DNA of 59,675 bases. It comes from JANNXQ01 sp038238555. Its GTDB lineage: Bacteria; Verrucomicrobiota; Verrucomicrobiia; Chthoniobacterales; Chthoniobacteraceae. Below the pieces are notes generated by a model. That model was given only the letters and a program-made list of their open reading frames with translations, had not been told where the DNA came from and searched no databases. Of the stretch, positions 7,991 through 15,800 are shown one piece after another. Each line of letters starts with the position of its first letter. Position 1 is the stretch's first letter. The position numbers and the translations under genes are program-made. The stretch covers positions 1-59,675 of the forward strand of contig JBBRXP010000009.1 in NCBI GenBank assembly GCA_038238555.1. Direction: 5' to 3'.

Positions 7991-9175
7991 TTACAAGCTC
8001 TCCGGTGTCTGGAGCAAGGTGGCGATGCGTTCGAGCAGGCGGCCCGCGCCGCCCCCGTCGAGCACGCGGTGATCAAAGCTCAGCGTGAGCTGCGCGCGGG
8101 TCGTGGGGAGAAAGGTGCTCATCGCTTTATCCCACGTGGGCTCCACGCGGCCCGCGCCGAGGCCGAGCACCATCGTCTGCTCGGGCAGCGGAATGGGCGT
8201 GGCCCACTCGAGACCGAAGCTGCCGAAATTTGTGACCGTGGCGACCGAGCCGCCTTGCGCGCTGGCGGGAAGCCGGCGCTGGCGGGCGAGATCGACGAGC
8301 TCATTGTAGCGCGCGACCATGTCGCCGAGCCGCGTGTGGTCGGCGGCGCGGAGCACGGGGACGAGCACGCCATCTTCCGCTTCCACCGCGAAGCCCACGT
8401 CGAGCGCGCGTGGATGCACGATGTGATCGCCGATGAGGCGTCCGGCGGGCGCGCTGTTTTCCCCGAGAGCGATGGCGAGCGCGCGCAAGGCGTAGAGCGC
8501 GGGACCGGGCCGCGGATCGCTGGCCCGGCGGTGCGCGAGCAGGGCGTCGAGCTGCACGGCGCGGCCCACGGTGGCCAGCGGGCGCGTCCACGAACGGCGC
8601 ATGGCATCGGCCACGGCCACGCGCATGGTGGAGGCGGGGGAAAGCTTTTGCTCGTCGAGCCGGGCGAGAAAAGTTTCAAAATCCTCGACGGTCACGCGCC
8701 CCGCCGCGCCACTGCCCGCGATGCCCGCGAGGTCAGCGGCGTGCAGCCCGAGCTCCGCCATGCGCGCCTTCATGCGCGGCGACATGTAACTCGCGCCGGC
8801 AGCATGCGCCGGCACAGGCAGGCCGCGCACCGTCGGGTCCACGCCGGACTTCATCGCGGGCGCGGGCTTTCCGGATTTTTCTTCCGCCGCAGGCGGCGCG
8901 GGCGCATCGATGCCGAGCCGCCGCGCGTCTTCCTCGCTCACATCGAGCCAGCCGAGCGTGCTGCCCACGGGATAGCTCTGCTGCACCTCGACGAGCACCT
9001 CCGCGAGCTGCCCCTTGCACGGCGCAGTCACGCCCATCGTGGCCTTGTTGGTCTCCACTTCGATGACCTCCTGGTCACTCTCGATCTCGTCGCCCACCTT
9101 GAAGGGAATGCGGACGATGGTGGCTTCCGCGATGGATTCGCCAAGCTGCGGCATGATGATTGGAACGCGAGGCAT
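7991..9175 (-). CDS. Dihydrolipoyl acyltransferase, E2 of a 2-oxo acid dehydrogenase complex
   Basis: E2 transfers acyl groups from a lipoyl arm to CoA. The 394-residue protein starts directly at a lipoyl domain (1-80) with the lipoylated lysine in VETNKATMG (Lys44). An E1/E3-binding domain follows at about 130-170 (SYMSPRMKARMAELGL). The catalytic core at about 180-390 has the signature DHRVLDGG (His369, Asp373) near the end. The ATG at 9175 was chosen because the lipoyl fold begins at once; upstream codons add nothing conserved. Whether it serves pyruvate, 2-oxoglutarate or branched-chain acids cannot be told. No E1 or E3 gene is in the window, so its partners are encoded elsewhere. It converges on rnd. 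Confidence 0.9.
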   Translation of the reverse strand: MPRVPIIMPQLGESIAEATIVRIPFKVGDEIESDQEVIEVETNKATMGVTAPCKGQLAEVLVEVQQSYPVGSTLGWLDVSEEDARRLGIDAPAPPAAEEKSGKPAPAMKSGVDPTVRGLPVPAHAAGASYMSPRMKARMAELGLHAADLAGIAGSGAAGRVTVEDFETFLARLDEQKLSPASTMRVAVADAMRRSWTRPLATVGRAVQLDALLAHRRASDPRPGPALYALRALAIALGENSAPAGRLIGDHIVHPRALDVGFAVEAEDGVLVPVLRAADHTRLGDMVARYNELVDLARQRRLPASAQGGSVATVTNFGSFGLEWATPIPLPEQTMVLGLGAGRVEPTWDKAMSTFLPTTRAQLTLSFDHRVLDGGGAGRLLERIATLLQTPESL

Positions 9176-9229
9176 GAGGGATTGATCCCAAATCCTGAAT
9201 CCTTCATCAATCCTCATGAAGCGCTCTGA

Positions 9230-9481
9230 GCCGGATGCCACGGCGCCGACTCCACGACTTGCAAACCGAACCCGCGTAAACTGAAAAACCTCGCGCATGG
9301 AGCTGGCGAACAGAGCACGTTGAATAAGATGAAAGAGCAACTTGCGAGACTTGCTGAGAAAGACGAGGTGCTGATTCCCTTGACGTTCATCGCCCTTCGA
9401 TCAGTCGCAGTGACTCCGCTTGCCTCGCGGTTGGTTTTAAACAGCCGGGCTGTTTGGCTTGGCGCTCTCATGTGGCATTAG
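9230..9481 (+). pseudogene. Possible gene remnant between E2 and the DUF1549/DUF1553 gene
   Basis: A stop-free plus-strand stretch of about 83 codons has one internal ATG at 9329, giving a 50-residue peptide starting MKEQLARLAEKDEVLIPL. The preceding codons encode a Lys/Asn/Glu-rich segment (PRKLKNLAHGAGEQ) reminiscent of the C-terminal tail of arylsulfatases. The resemblance is weak and by eye. The tail overlaps the start of the next gene in another frame. It may be a decayed end of a sulfatase or chance. Nothing else is visible in 9176-9458. Confidence 0.18.
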
Positions 9482-12476
9482 TCGTGGCGCTGGGGCACTG
9501 CCGGTTGCGGCCACGCGGAAGATTGATTTTGTGACGGACGTGCAGCCGATTTTTCGCGACCATTGCGTGAGTTGCCACGGCGCGAAAAAGCAGAAGAGCG
9601 AGTATCGGCTCGATCGCCGCGAGACGGCGATGAAAGGCGGCGACTCGGGCGAAGCGGCGATCCTGCCGGGAGAGAGCGCGGAAAGCCCGCTCGTCCAATA
9701 CGTCGCCGGGCTCGACGAGAAGATGCTGATGCCGCCGAAGAAGAGCGACCAGGCGCGGCTCACGCCGGAGCAAGTGGCCGTGCTGCGCGCGTGGATCGAC
9801 CAGGGCGCGCGATGGCCGGATGCCGCCAATGCGCGGTTGCCAGACAAGCGCGACTGGTGGTCGCTCAAGCCCATCGCGCGGCCGGCGATTCCGAAAGGCG
9901 ACGGCCATCCGATCGACGCATTCATCGACGCAAAGCTCGCGGAGAAAGGACTGGCGCGTTCAGCCGAGGCGGATCGCCGGACACTCATCCGCCGGCTTTA
10001 TTTCGACCTCACGGGACTGCCGCCGACGCCGGAGGAGGTGGATGCTTTCCTCGCTGACTCCGACCCGCTGGCGTGGGAGCGGCGCGTGGACAAGCTCCTC
10101 GCCTCGCCGCGTTACGGTGAACGGTGGGCGCGGCACTGGCTGGATGTCGTGCACTACGGCGAGACGCACGGTTACGACAAGGACCGGCAGCGTCCGAGCG
10201 CCTGGCCTTATCGCGACTACGTCATCCGCGCCTTCAACGAGGACAAGCCCTACGCGCGTTTCGTGCAGGAGCAGATTGCCGGCGATGTGTTATTCCCCAG
10301 CACGCGCGATGGGATCGAGGCGCTCGGGTTCATCGCGGCGGGGCCGTGGGATGTCATTAGTCACATGGAGGTGCCGGAGACGAAGATCGACGGCAAGATC
10401 GCGCGCCATCTCGACCGCGATGACATGGTTCAAAACACCATCCTTACTTTTAACTCGCTCACCATCGGCTGCGCGCAATGCCACGACCATAAGTTCGACC
10501 CAATCTCGCAGGAGGATTATTACAGTCTTCAGGCCGTGTTCGCTGCAGTGGATCGCACGGAGGTGAAGTATTTCCCCGACGATGCCGTAACGAAGCGGTA
10601 TAACCAATTGCAAGGTGAGCGGAGCAAGCTGCTCGCTGCCATCGCCGTGCTGGAGCAACCTGTGAAGTCAAAGGCGGGAGAGGCTTTGAAGGAACTCAAT
10701 CGACGGATCCAAGCCGCCGGGTTAGCCGGTAACGCACGCGCTGAGTTTGGTTATCACAGCGCCGTCTCGAAGACTCAGGACCAAGTGAAATGGGTGCAGG
10801 TGGACCTCGGGAGTTGCGTCAACATAGACAGCGTCACTTTGGTGCCATCCTACGATAACTACCCAACCATCGGAGCGGGCTTTGGTTTCCCCGTGCGCTT
10901 TAAGATCGAAGCGAGTAACGATCCGGAGCTCAAGACGGGCGTGGCCCTGTTCGGGGCGCGGCATCACGAGACATTCATGGGTGACTTTCCCAATCCTGGG
11001 ATGAGGCCATTTTCGGCAAAGTCCGGCATGGGCGGGATCGAGGGCCGTTATGTGCGAGTCACTGCCGTGAAGCTTGCGCCGCGCGGTCATGACTTCATCT
11101 TCGCCCTCGCGGAGATGAAGGTCTTTGACCAAGCCGGCAATAACCTCGCGCTCAGGCATCCAGTAACAGCGCTCGATTCCATCGAAGCTCCGCCGCTCTG
11201 GCGCAAGGCCAATCTCACCGATGGCATCGCGCCCGAACCTGCCTCGTTGGAAGATCGAAACCAACTCGTGCAGCAACGCGATGCACTGCTGCTTTCCTTT
11301 GCCGAGGAGGCGATGCGAACGGAGCTTGCCAGGCTTCAGCGCGAGTTGCGAGGGACTGATGCTGCCCTGCGCGACTTGCCCGCGCCCAAGCTCGTATATG
11401 CGGGTGCGGTGCACACGGGAAACGGCAACTTCCGCGGCACCGGCCCCGATGGCGGCAAGCCGCGCGTGATTCGCATTCTCCATCGTGGCGATGTGAAGGA
11501 GCCGGGCGTGGAAGCCGGTGCCGGGGCGCTCACGGCAGTGGCTGGATTGCCTGCGCGATTTGAGCTGCCTCCAAACCACTCGGAGGGCGAGCGCCGGGCC
11601 GCGCTCGCGCAATGGCTGACCAGTCCGCAGCAACCGCTCACGTGGCGCAGCATTGTCAATCGGGTGTGGCTATATCACTTCGGTCACGGCCTGGTGGAGA
11701 CGCCGAATGATTTCGGTCGCAACGGTGCGCAGCCCACGCATCCTGAGTTACTCGACTGGCTCGCACGCGAGTTCCGCGATGGCGGTGGATCGCTAAAGAA
11801 TCTGCACAAGCTTATCGTCACGAGTGCGACTTATCGGCAGGTATCAACAGAAGGTAACGAAGGTAACAAAGGAATAACTACTTCGTTACCTTCGTTACCT
11901 TTGTTACCTTCTGTTAAAGATACGGATAACTTACTTCTGTGGCGCATGAACCGCCGGAAGCTCGATGCGGAAACGCTGCGCGACAGCGTGCTCTTGGTCA
12001 GCGGCAAGCTCGACACGAAGATGGGGGGACCGAGCTTTCAGGACTTCGTTGTGGAGCAGGCCGAAAATTCACCGCATTACGAGTATCAATTCCACGACCC
12101 CGACGACCCGAGTTCACACCGCCGCTCCATATATCGCTTCATCGTGCGCTCGCAGCTCCAACCGTTCATGACCGCGCTCGATTGCGCCGACCCTTCGATG
12201 CAGGTGGACAAGCGCAACGAAAGCCTCTCGCCGCTGCAAGCCCTCGCGCTGCTCAACGACGGCCTCATGGTGACCATGTCCAAACACTTCGCCGCGAAAC
12301 TCGACGCGAGCGGCGGCGACCTCCCGGCCAAAATCGAACGCGCGTTTCGCGAGGCCATTGCACGCGAGCCCACGGTCAAAGAACGGAAATCATTCACCGA
12401 TTATGCGCGGCAATACGGCCTCGCCAACACCTGCCGCGTGCTTTTCAACCTCAACGAGTTCGCGTTTGCGGATTGA
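9459..12476 (+). CDS. PSCyt1-DUF1549-DUF1553 c-type cytochrome protein with a discoidin-like insert
   Basis: This 1005-residue exported protein belongs to the planctomycete/verrucomicrobial cytochrome family with PSCyt1, DUF1549 and DUF1553 domains, thought to act in oxidative breakdown of complex substrates. The heme c motif CVSCH is at residues 36-40. DUF1549 occupies about 140-350 with RRLYFDLTGLPPTPEE and ERWARHWLDVVHYGETHGYD. A beta-rich insert at about 430-570 (VKWVQVDLGSCVNIDSVTL) resembles an F5/8 C carbohydrate-binding domain. DUF1553 runs from about 700 to the end. The reading frame has no ATG before the conserved part; TTG at 9459, or CTG at 9450, would give a short signal-like start. 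An in-frame hairpin repeat (11846-11915) encodes about 27 extra residues near 797-823. The next gene, a DUF1501 protein, starts 3 bases after the stop. Confidence 0.88.
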   Translation: MALSCGISRGAGALPVAATRKIDFVTDVQPIFRDHCVSCHGAKKQKSEYRLDRRETAMKGGDSGEAAILPGESAESPLVQYVAGLDEKMLMPPKKSDQARLTPEQVAVLRAWIDQGARWPDAANARLPDKRDWWSLKPIARPAIPKGDGHPIDAFIDAKLAEKGLARSAEADRRTLIRRLYFDLTGLPPTPEEVDAFLADSDPLAWERRVDKLLASPRYGERWARHWLDVVHYGETHGYDKDRQRPSAWPYRDYVIRAFNEDKPYARFVQEQIAGDVLFPSTRDGIEALGFIAAGPWDVISHMEVPETKIDGKIARHLDRDDMVQNTILTFNSLTIGCAQCHDHKFDPISQEDYYSLQAVFAAVDRTEVKYFPDDAVTKRYNQLQGERSKLLAAIAVLEQPVKSKAGEALKELNRRIQAAGLAGNARAEFGYHSAVSKTQDQVKWVQVDLGSCVNIDSVTLVPSYDNYPTIGAGFGFPVRFKIEASNDPELKTGVALFGARHHETFMGDFPNPGMRPFSAKSGMGGIEGRYVRVTAVKLAPRGHDFIFALAEMKVFDQAGNNLALRHPVTALDSIEAPPLWRKANLTDGIAPEPASLEDRNQLVQQRDALLLSFAEEAMRTELARLQRELRGTDAALRDLPAPKLVYAGAVHTGNGNFRGTGPDGGKPRVIRILHRGDVKEPGVEAGAGALTAVAGLPARFELPPNHSEGERRAALAQWLTSPQQPLTWRSIVNRVWLYHFGHGLVETPNDFGRNGAQPTHPELLDWLAREFRDGGGSLKNLHKLIVTSATYRQVSTEGNEGNKGITTSLPSLPLLPSVKDTDNLLLWRMNRRKLDAETLRDSVLLVSGKLDTKMGGPSFQDFVVEQAENSPHYEYQFHDPDDPSSHRRSIYRFIVRSQLQPFMTALDCADPSMQVDKRNESLSPLQALALLNDGLMVTMSKHFAAKLDASGGDLPAKIERAFREAIAREPTVKERKSFTDYARQYGLANTCRVLFNLNEFAFAD
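11846..11915. repeat. Hairpin of tandem GAAGGTAAC units inserted in frame within the DUF1553 gene
   Basis: The left arm 11846-11872 and right arm 11889-11915 are 27 bases each and pair at 25 positions. Each arm is built from a 9-base unit, GAAGGTAAC or a close variant. The element sits in a coding region and is read through without a stop, encoding Gly/Asn/Glu-rich and Leu/Pro/Ser-rich segments (STEGNEGNKG, then SLPSLPLLPS). It falls in the variable linker before a conserved LLWRMNRRKLDAETLRD motif, where insertion would be tolerated. Confidence 0.85.
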
Positions 12477-12479
12477 GCG

Positions 12480-13982
12480 ATGAGGAACGACTCGCCATTT
12501 CATCGACTGCCGCGACATCGCTCCATTTCCCGGCGCGATTTTCTGTGGCAATCGGGCGGGTTGGGCGGCATTGCCCTCGCGAGTTTATTGAATCGCGAAG
12601 GGCTGCTCGCTGCGGAAGCCACGCCGCGTGGCGTATTGGGCCAGCCGCATTTTCCGCCAAAGGCCAAACGCGTGGTGCAGTTGTTTATGGGCGGCGCCGC
12701 GAGCCACATCGACCTGTGGGATTTCAAGCCCGAGTTGGTGAAGCGCGACGGCCAGCCCAGTGATTTCGGCGAGCACGTCGAAGCATTTCAAAACGGCCTC
12801 GGCCCGTGGAAAAAACCCGTGTGGCAATTCAAACCCCACGGCCAGTGCGGCAAGATGATTTCCGAACCGGTCGCCGCGCTCGGCTCGTGCGTGGATGACA
12901 TCGCCTTCGTCCACAATCTCGTCGGCAAGACCGGCGTTCACAGCTCGGCCACGCTCTTGCAAACCACCGGCTTCAACCGTCCCGGTTTTCCCGGCATGGG
13001 CTGCTGGGTGAGCTACGGCCTCGGCACCGAAAACGAAAACCTTCCCGCCTTCGTGGTGCTGCCGGATCATCGCGGCCTCGCTTCGAATGGCGTGAAGAAC
13101 TGGGACGCGGCGTTCCTGCCCTCGCAGCATAGCGGCACCGTGATTTATCCGGGCGCGGCCATCCCGATCTCGGATTTATTTCCGCACAAAAATGGCGACT
13201 TCATCACACGCGAAAGCGAGACGGCGGCGCAAGCATTGCTGGCGCAAGCGAACCGCGAACACGCCGCCTTGCGCGAAGGAGACGCACGCCTCGATGCGCG
13301 CATTCGCAGCTACGAACTCGCCGCGCGGATGCAACTCGCCGCGCCGGAGACTTTGGATATTTCAAAGGAGCCGGACTACATCCTCGACCAGTATGGCATT
13401 GATCGCGTGACAAAGGAGTGGCCGAAGGAAATCAATGCGCGGGAAGAGATGGATAACTTCGGACGAAAGTGCCTGGCCGCACGCCGGCTGCTGGAGCGCG
13501 GCGTGCGCTTCGTGCAAATCTGGAGCGGCAAAGACAACGCCTTCCCGCGCCGCAACTGGGATTCGCATGAGGACGTGGAACGCGACCATGGCCCGATGGC
13601 GCTGGGCATGGCACGCGGCGCGGCGGCGCTCATCCTCGATTTGAAACAACGCGGCTTGCTCGACGACACCGTCATCCTCTGGACGACCGAATTCGGCCGC
13701 ATGCCTTCCACGCAGGGCGGCAAAGGCCGCGACCACAATCCTTACGTCTTCACCAACTGGCTGTGCGGAGGAGGAATCAAGGGCGGCATTACTTATGGTG
13801 AGAGCGACCAGTGGGGTTACAAGCCGCTCGACCGATCTCACTCCACGGAGGTCTATGACATCCACGCAACCATCCTGCGCCTGCTGGGCATCGATCACAC
13901 CAAACTCACCTTTCACCACGACGGCGCGGACCGCCGGCTCACCGACGTGCATGGGCACGTCATCTCTGAGCTTCTCGCGTGA
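12480..13982 (+). CDS. DUF1501 protein with Tat signal
   Basis: This 500-residue protein has a twin-arginine signal (ISRRDFLWQSGG, about residues 17-28) followed by a hydrophobic stretch, so it is probably exported folded. The rest is a DUF1501 domain, a sulfatase/alkaline phosphatase-like fold, with VVQLFMGGAASHIDLWDFKP near 61-80 and WTTEFGRMPSTQGGKGRDHN near 400. DUF1501 genes are almost always next to DUF1549/DUF1553 genes in Planctomycetota and Verrucomicrobiota, as here with a 3-base gap. They are thought to act together on a secreted or periplasmic substrate, but the reaction is unknown. Its stop overlaps a small GTG-started frame (GTGA). Confidence 0.9.
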   Translation: MRNDSPFHRLPRHRSISRRDFLWQSGGLGGIALASLLNREGLLAAEATPRGVLGQPHFPPKAKRVVQLFMGGAASHIDLWDFKPELVKRDGQPSDFGEHVEAFQNGLGPWKKPVWQFKPHGQCGKMISEPVAALGSCVDDIAFVHNLVGKTGVHSSATLLQTTGFNRPGFPGMGCWVSYGLGTENENLPAFVVLPDHRGLASNGVKNWDAAFLPSQHSGTVIYPGAAIPISDLFPHKNGDFITRESETAAQALLAQANREHAALREGDARLDARIRSYELAARMQLAAPETLDISKEPDYILDQYGIDRVTKEWPKEINAREEMDNFGRKCLAARRLLERGVRFVQIWSGKDNAFPRRNWDSHEDVERDHGPMALGMARGAAALILDLKQRGLLDDTVILWTTEFGRMPSTQGGKGRDHNPYVFTNWLCGGGIKGGITYGESDQWGYKPLDRSHSTEVYDIHATILRLLGIDHTKLTFHHDGADRRLTDVHGHVISELLA

Positions 13983-14215
13983 CGACGAGCGCGCTCATGG
14001 CATCCCCCTCAATCTGCGCTCTGGTCGGAACGAACTCGAAATGCGCCAATCTGGCGATGAATCTCGCCGCCAACTTCGACGAAGGCGGCCGTGGCGCGGC
14101 CGATCCCGTCGAGCATCAGAGCAGCCGGCCCGATTTCGCGGTGGGCCTCACGACCTGGCATTGCCACCAAAAGCATTCGCCGTTCGATCCCTACGTTGCA
14201 GGCTTCCCGCCGTGA
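13979..14215 (+). CDS. Small uncharacterised frame between the DUF1501 and sulfatase genes
   Basis: A 78-codon frame starts with GTG overlapping the DUF1501 stop (GTGA) and stops with TGA overlapping the sulfatase GTG start (GTGA). This double coupling is what a real operon gene would show, and it fills an otherwise empty 229-base gap. The peptide (starting MTTSALMASPSICALVG) has no signal peptide, membrane segment or domain that I recognise. It could equally be a decayed sequence whose frame survives by chance at high GC. Confidence 0.3.
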   Translation: MTTSALMASPSICALVGTNSKCANLAMNLAANFDEGGRGAADPVEHQSSRPDFAVGLTTWHCHQKHSPFDPYVAGFPP

Positions 14216-15606
14216 AACGACTTACCCTCCTCGCGCTCGTCTTGCTGCCTTCGTTTACGGGCCGGCTTGCGATCGCGGCAGAAAGTAAAGGCAAGCCAAA
14301 TGTCCTCTTCATCGTCGCCGACGATCTGCGGTGCAGCCTCGGCTGCTATGGCGATCCGCAGGTGAAGTCGCCGAACATTGACCGGCTCGCCGCTCGCGAG
14401 ATGAAGTTCGAACGCGCCTACTGCCAGTATCCGGTGTGCAATCCGAGCCGCTCGTCCTTCCTCACCGGCTGGCGGCCGGACACGACGGGCATTTTGGAAA
14501 ATGAAACGCCGCTGCGCATCAGGCAGCCGGAGGTCGTCACGCTGCCGCAGCTTTTTCGCGAGCAGGGTTACTTCACCGCGAGCCTCGGCAAAATCATGCA
14601 CGCGGGTCTGGATGCGAACGGGAAGCGCGCGTTCTTCCAGGATGCGAAGTCGTGGGATGACTGCCGCGGCTTCAACGCGACGCCGACGGGCCGTCTCGGC
14701 GAAGGACGCAACTTTACCGGCGGCAAATTGAAGTGGGCAAGCTGGCTCGCTGCCGACGGCACCGATGAAGATCAGCCCGACGGCCAGAACGCCGCCGAGG
14801 CGATCAAGCTGCTCGAAGCGCATCGCGACGGGCCGTTCTTCCTCGCGGTCGGCTTCCACAAGCCGCACGACCCATTCAACGCGCCGAAGAAATACTTCGA
14901 CCTCTACCCGCCCGACAAAATCCAACTCGCGCACGATCCCGAAGACCGCAGCGCGGAGCTGCCGCTGGCCGTGCCAAAGGGGGAGAACAAGACGGTCTTC
15001 GATCACTTTACGGATCAAGACCGGCGCGAGTTCCGCCGCGCCTACTTCGCCGGCATTTCCTTCACCGACGCGCAGATCGGCAAGTTACTCGATACCCTCG
15101 ATCGATTAAAGTTATGGGATAACACCATCGTCGTGGTGATGGGCGACCACGGTTATCACCTCGGCGAGCACGGCTGGTGGTTGAAGTTCACCATCTTCGA
15201 GCTGTGCGCGCGCACGCCGCTCGTCGTCTGGGCGCCTGGCGCGAGCGGCATGGGCCGCAGCACCGCGGGCATCGTCGAGTTTGTGGACATTTATCCCACG
15301 CTCGCGGAACTCTGCGGCCTCACGCCGCCATCGAAACAAGACGGCGCGAGCTTCCGCGCGCTGCTCGAGGATCCGTCAAAACCTGGCAAGCCCGCGGCCT
15401 TCACGCAGACCACACGCGGCAATCTCATGGGCCGCAGCGTGCGCACGGACCGCTGGCGTTACACCGAATGGGACGAAGGCCGCGCGGGCGTCGAGCTTTA
15501 CGACCACACCAACGACGCGCTCGAATATCACAACCTCGCCGCGCAGCCGGAGCACACCGCCTTGATCGGGGAATTACAGACGATCCTGCACCGGGGCCAG
15601 CCGTGA
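14212..15606 (+). CDS. Secreted formylglycine sulfatase (iduronate-2-sulfatase-like)
   Basis: This 464-residue enzyme starts at GTG 14212, giving a clear signal peptide (MKRLTLLALVLLPSF). The frame is open further upstream but no signal would result. It has the metal-binding IVADDLR (Asp37, Asp38) and the formylglycine motif CNPSR (Cys76 to Arg80), followed by SFLTGWRPDTTG, and later GDHGYHLGEHGWW near 308-320. The last is typical of the iduronate-2-sulfatase/choline sulfatase branch. It should remove sulfate from a polysaccharide or other ester outside the cytoplasm. A sulfatase modifying enzyme is needed but is not in the window. It lies directly after the DUF1549/DUF1501 pair and before a beta-helix protein, suggesting a shared polysaccharide substrate. 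Confidence 0.92.
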   Translation: MKRLTLLALVLLPSFTGRLAIAAESKGKPNVLFIVADDLRCSLGCYGDPQVKSPNIDRLAAREMKFERAYCQYPVCNPSRSSFLTGWRPDTTGILENETPLRIRQPEVVTLPQLFREQGYFTASLGKIMHAGLDANGKRAFFQDAKSWDDCRGFNATPTGRLGEGRNFTGGKLKWASWLAADGTDEDQPDGQNAAEAIKLLEAHRDGPFFLAVGFHKPHDPFNAPKKYFDLYPPDKIQLAHDPEDRSAELPLAVPKGENKTVFDHFTDQDRREFRRAYFAGISFTDAQIGKLLDTLDRLKLWDNTIVVVMGDHGYHLGEHGWWLKFTIFELCARTPLVVWAPGASGMGRSTAGIVEFVDIYPTLAELCGLTPPSKQDGASFRALLEDPSKPGKPAAFTQTTRGNLMGRSVRTDRWRYTEWDEGRAGVELYDHTNDALEYHNLAAQPEHTALIGELQTILHRGQP

Positions 15607-15770
15607 AGCGGAGCCGGGCCGGGCTTGCCGAAATAGATCGGCGCGATGTGCAGCGGGTCGAAGCGGGCACGGCGAACCCGGGCATCGACGTGATCTTTCG
15701 CGTGCGCACTGCGCTGCGCGCCTCGTGGGATGACATGGTGCGCGGCCTCGGCAAATCAACTGGCGAATAG
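15603..15770 (+). pseudogene. Truncated XRE-family helix-turn-helix regulator remnant
   Basis: A 55-residue frame starts with GTG overlapping the sulfatase stop (GTGA). Its core (IDRRDVQRVEAGTANPGID, then VIFRVRTALRASWDDMVRGL) is the second half of a Cro/C1-type HTH domain: recognition helix and the last helices. The first helix and the usual Leu-Ser-Gln-Glu turn are missing, replaced by a short KRSRAGLAE. A complete domain needs about 60-65 residues with an N-terminal helix. I infer a regulator gene that lost its 5' end, perhaps when the sulfatase gene was joined to it. It may still be translated, but DNA binding is doubtful. Confidence 0.55.
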
Positions 15771-15800
15771 CGCCGTAGTCTGCGCAACTTTCTTTCGTCC

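Noticed and set aside
11846..11915. CRISPR-like or terminator interpretation of the repeat
   Set aside because: There are only two inverted arms, no regular spacers, and the element is inside an open reading frame.
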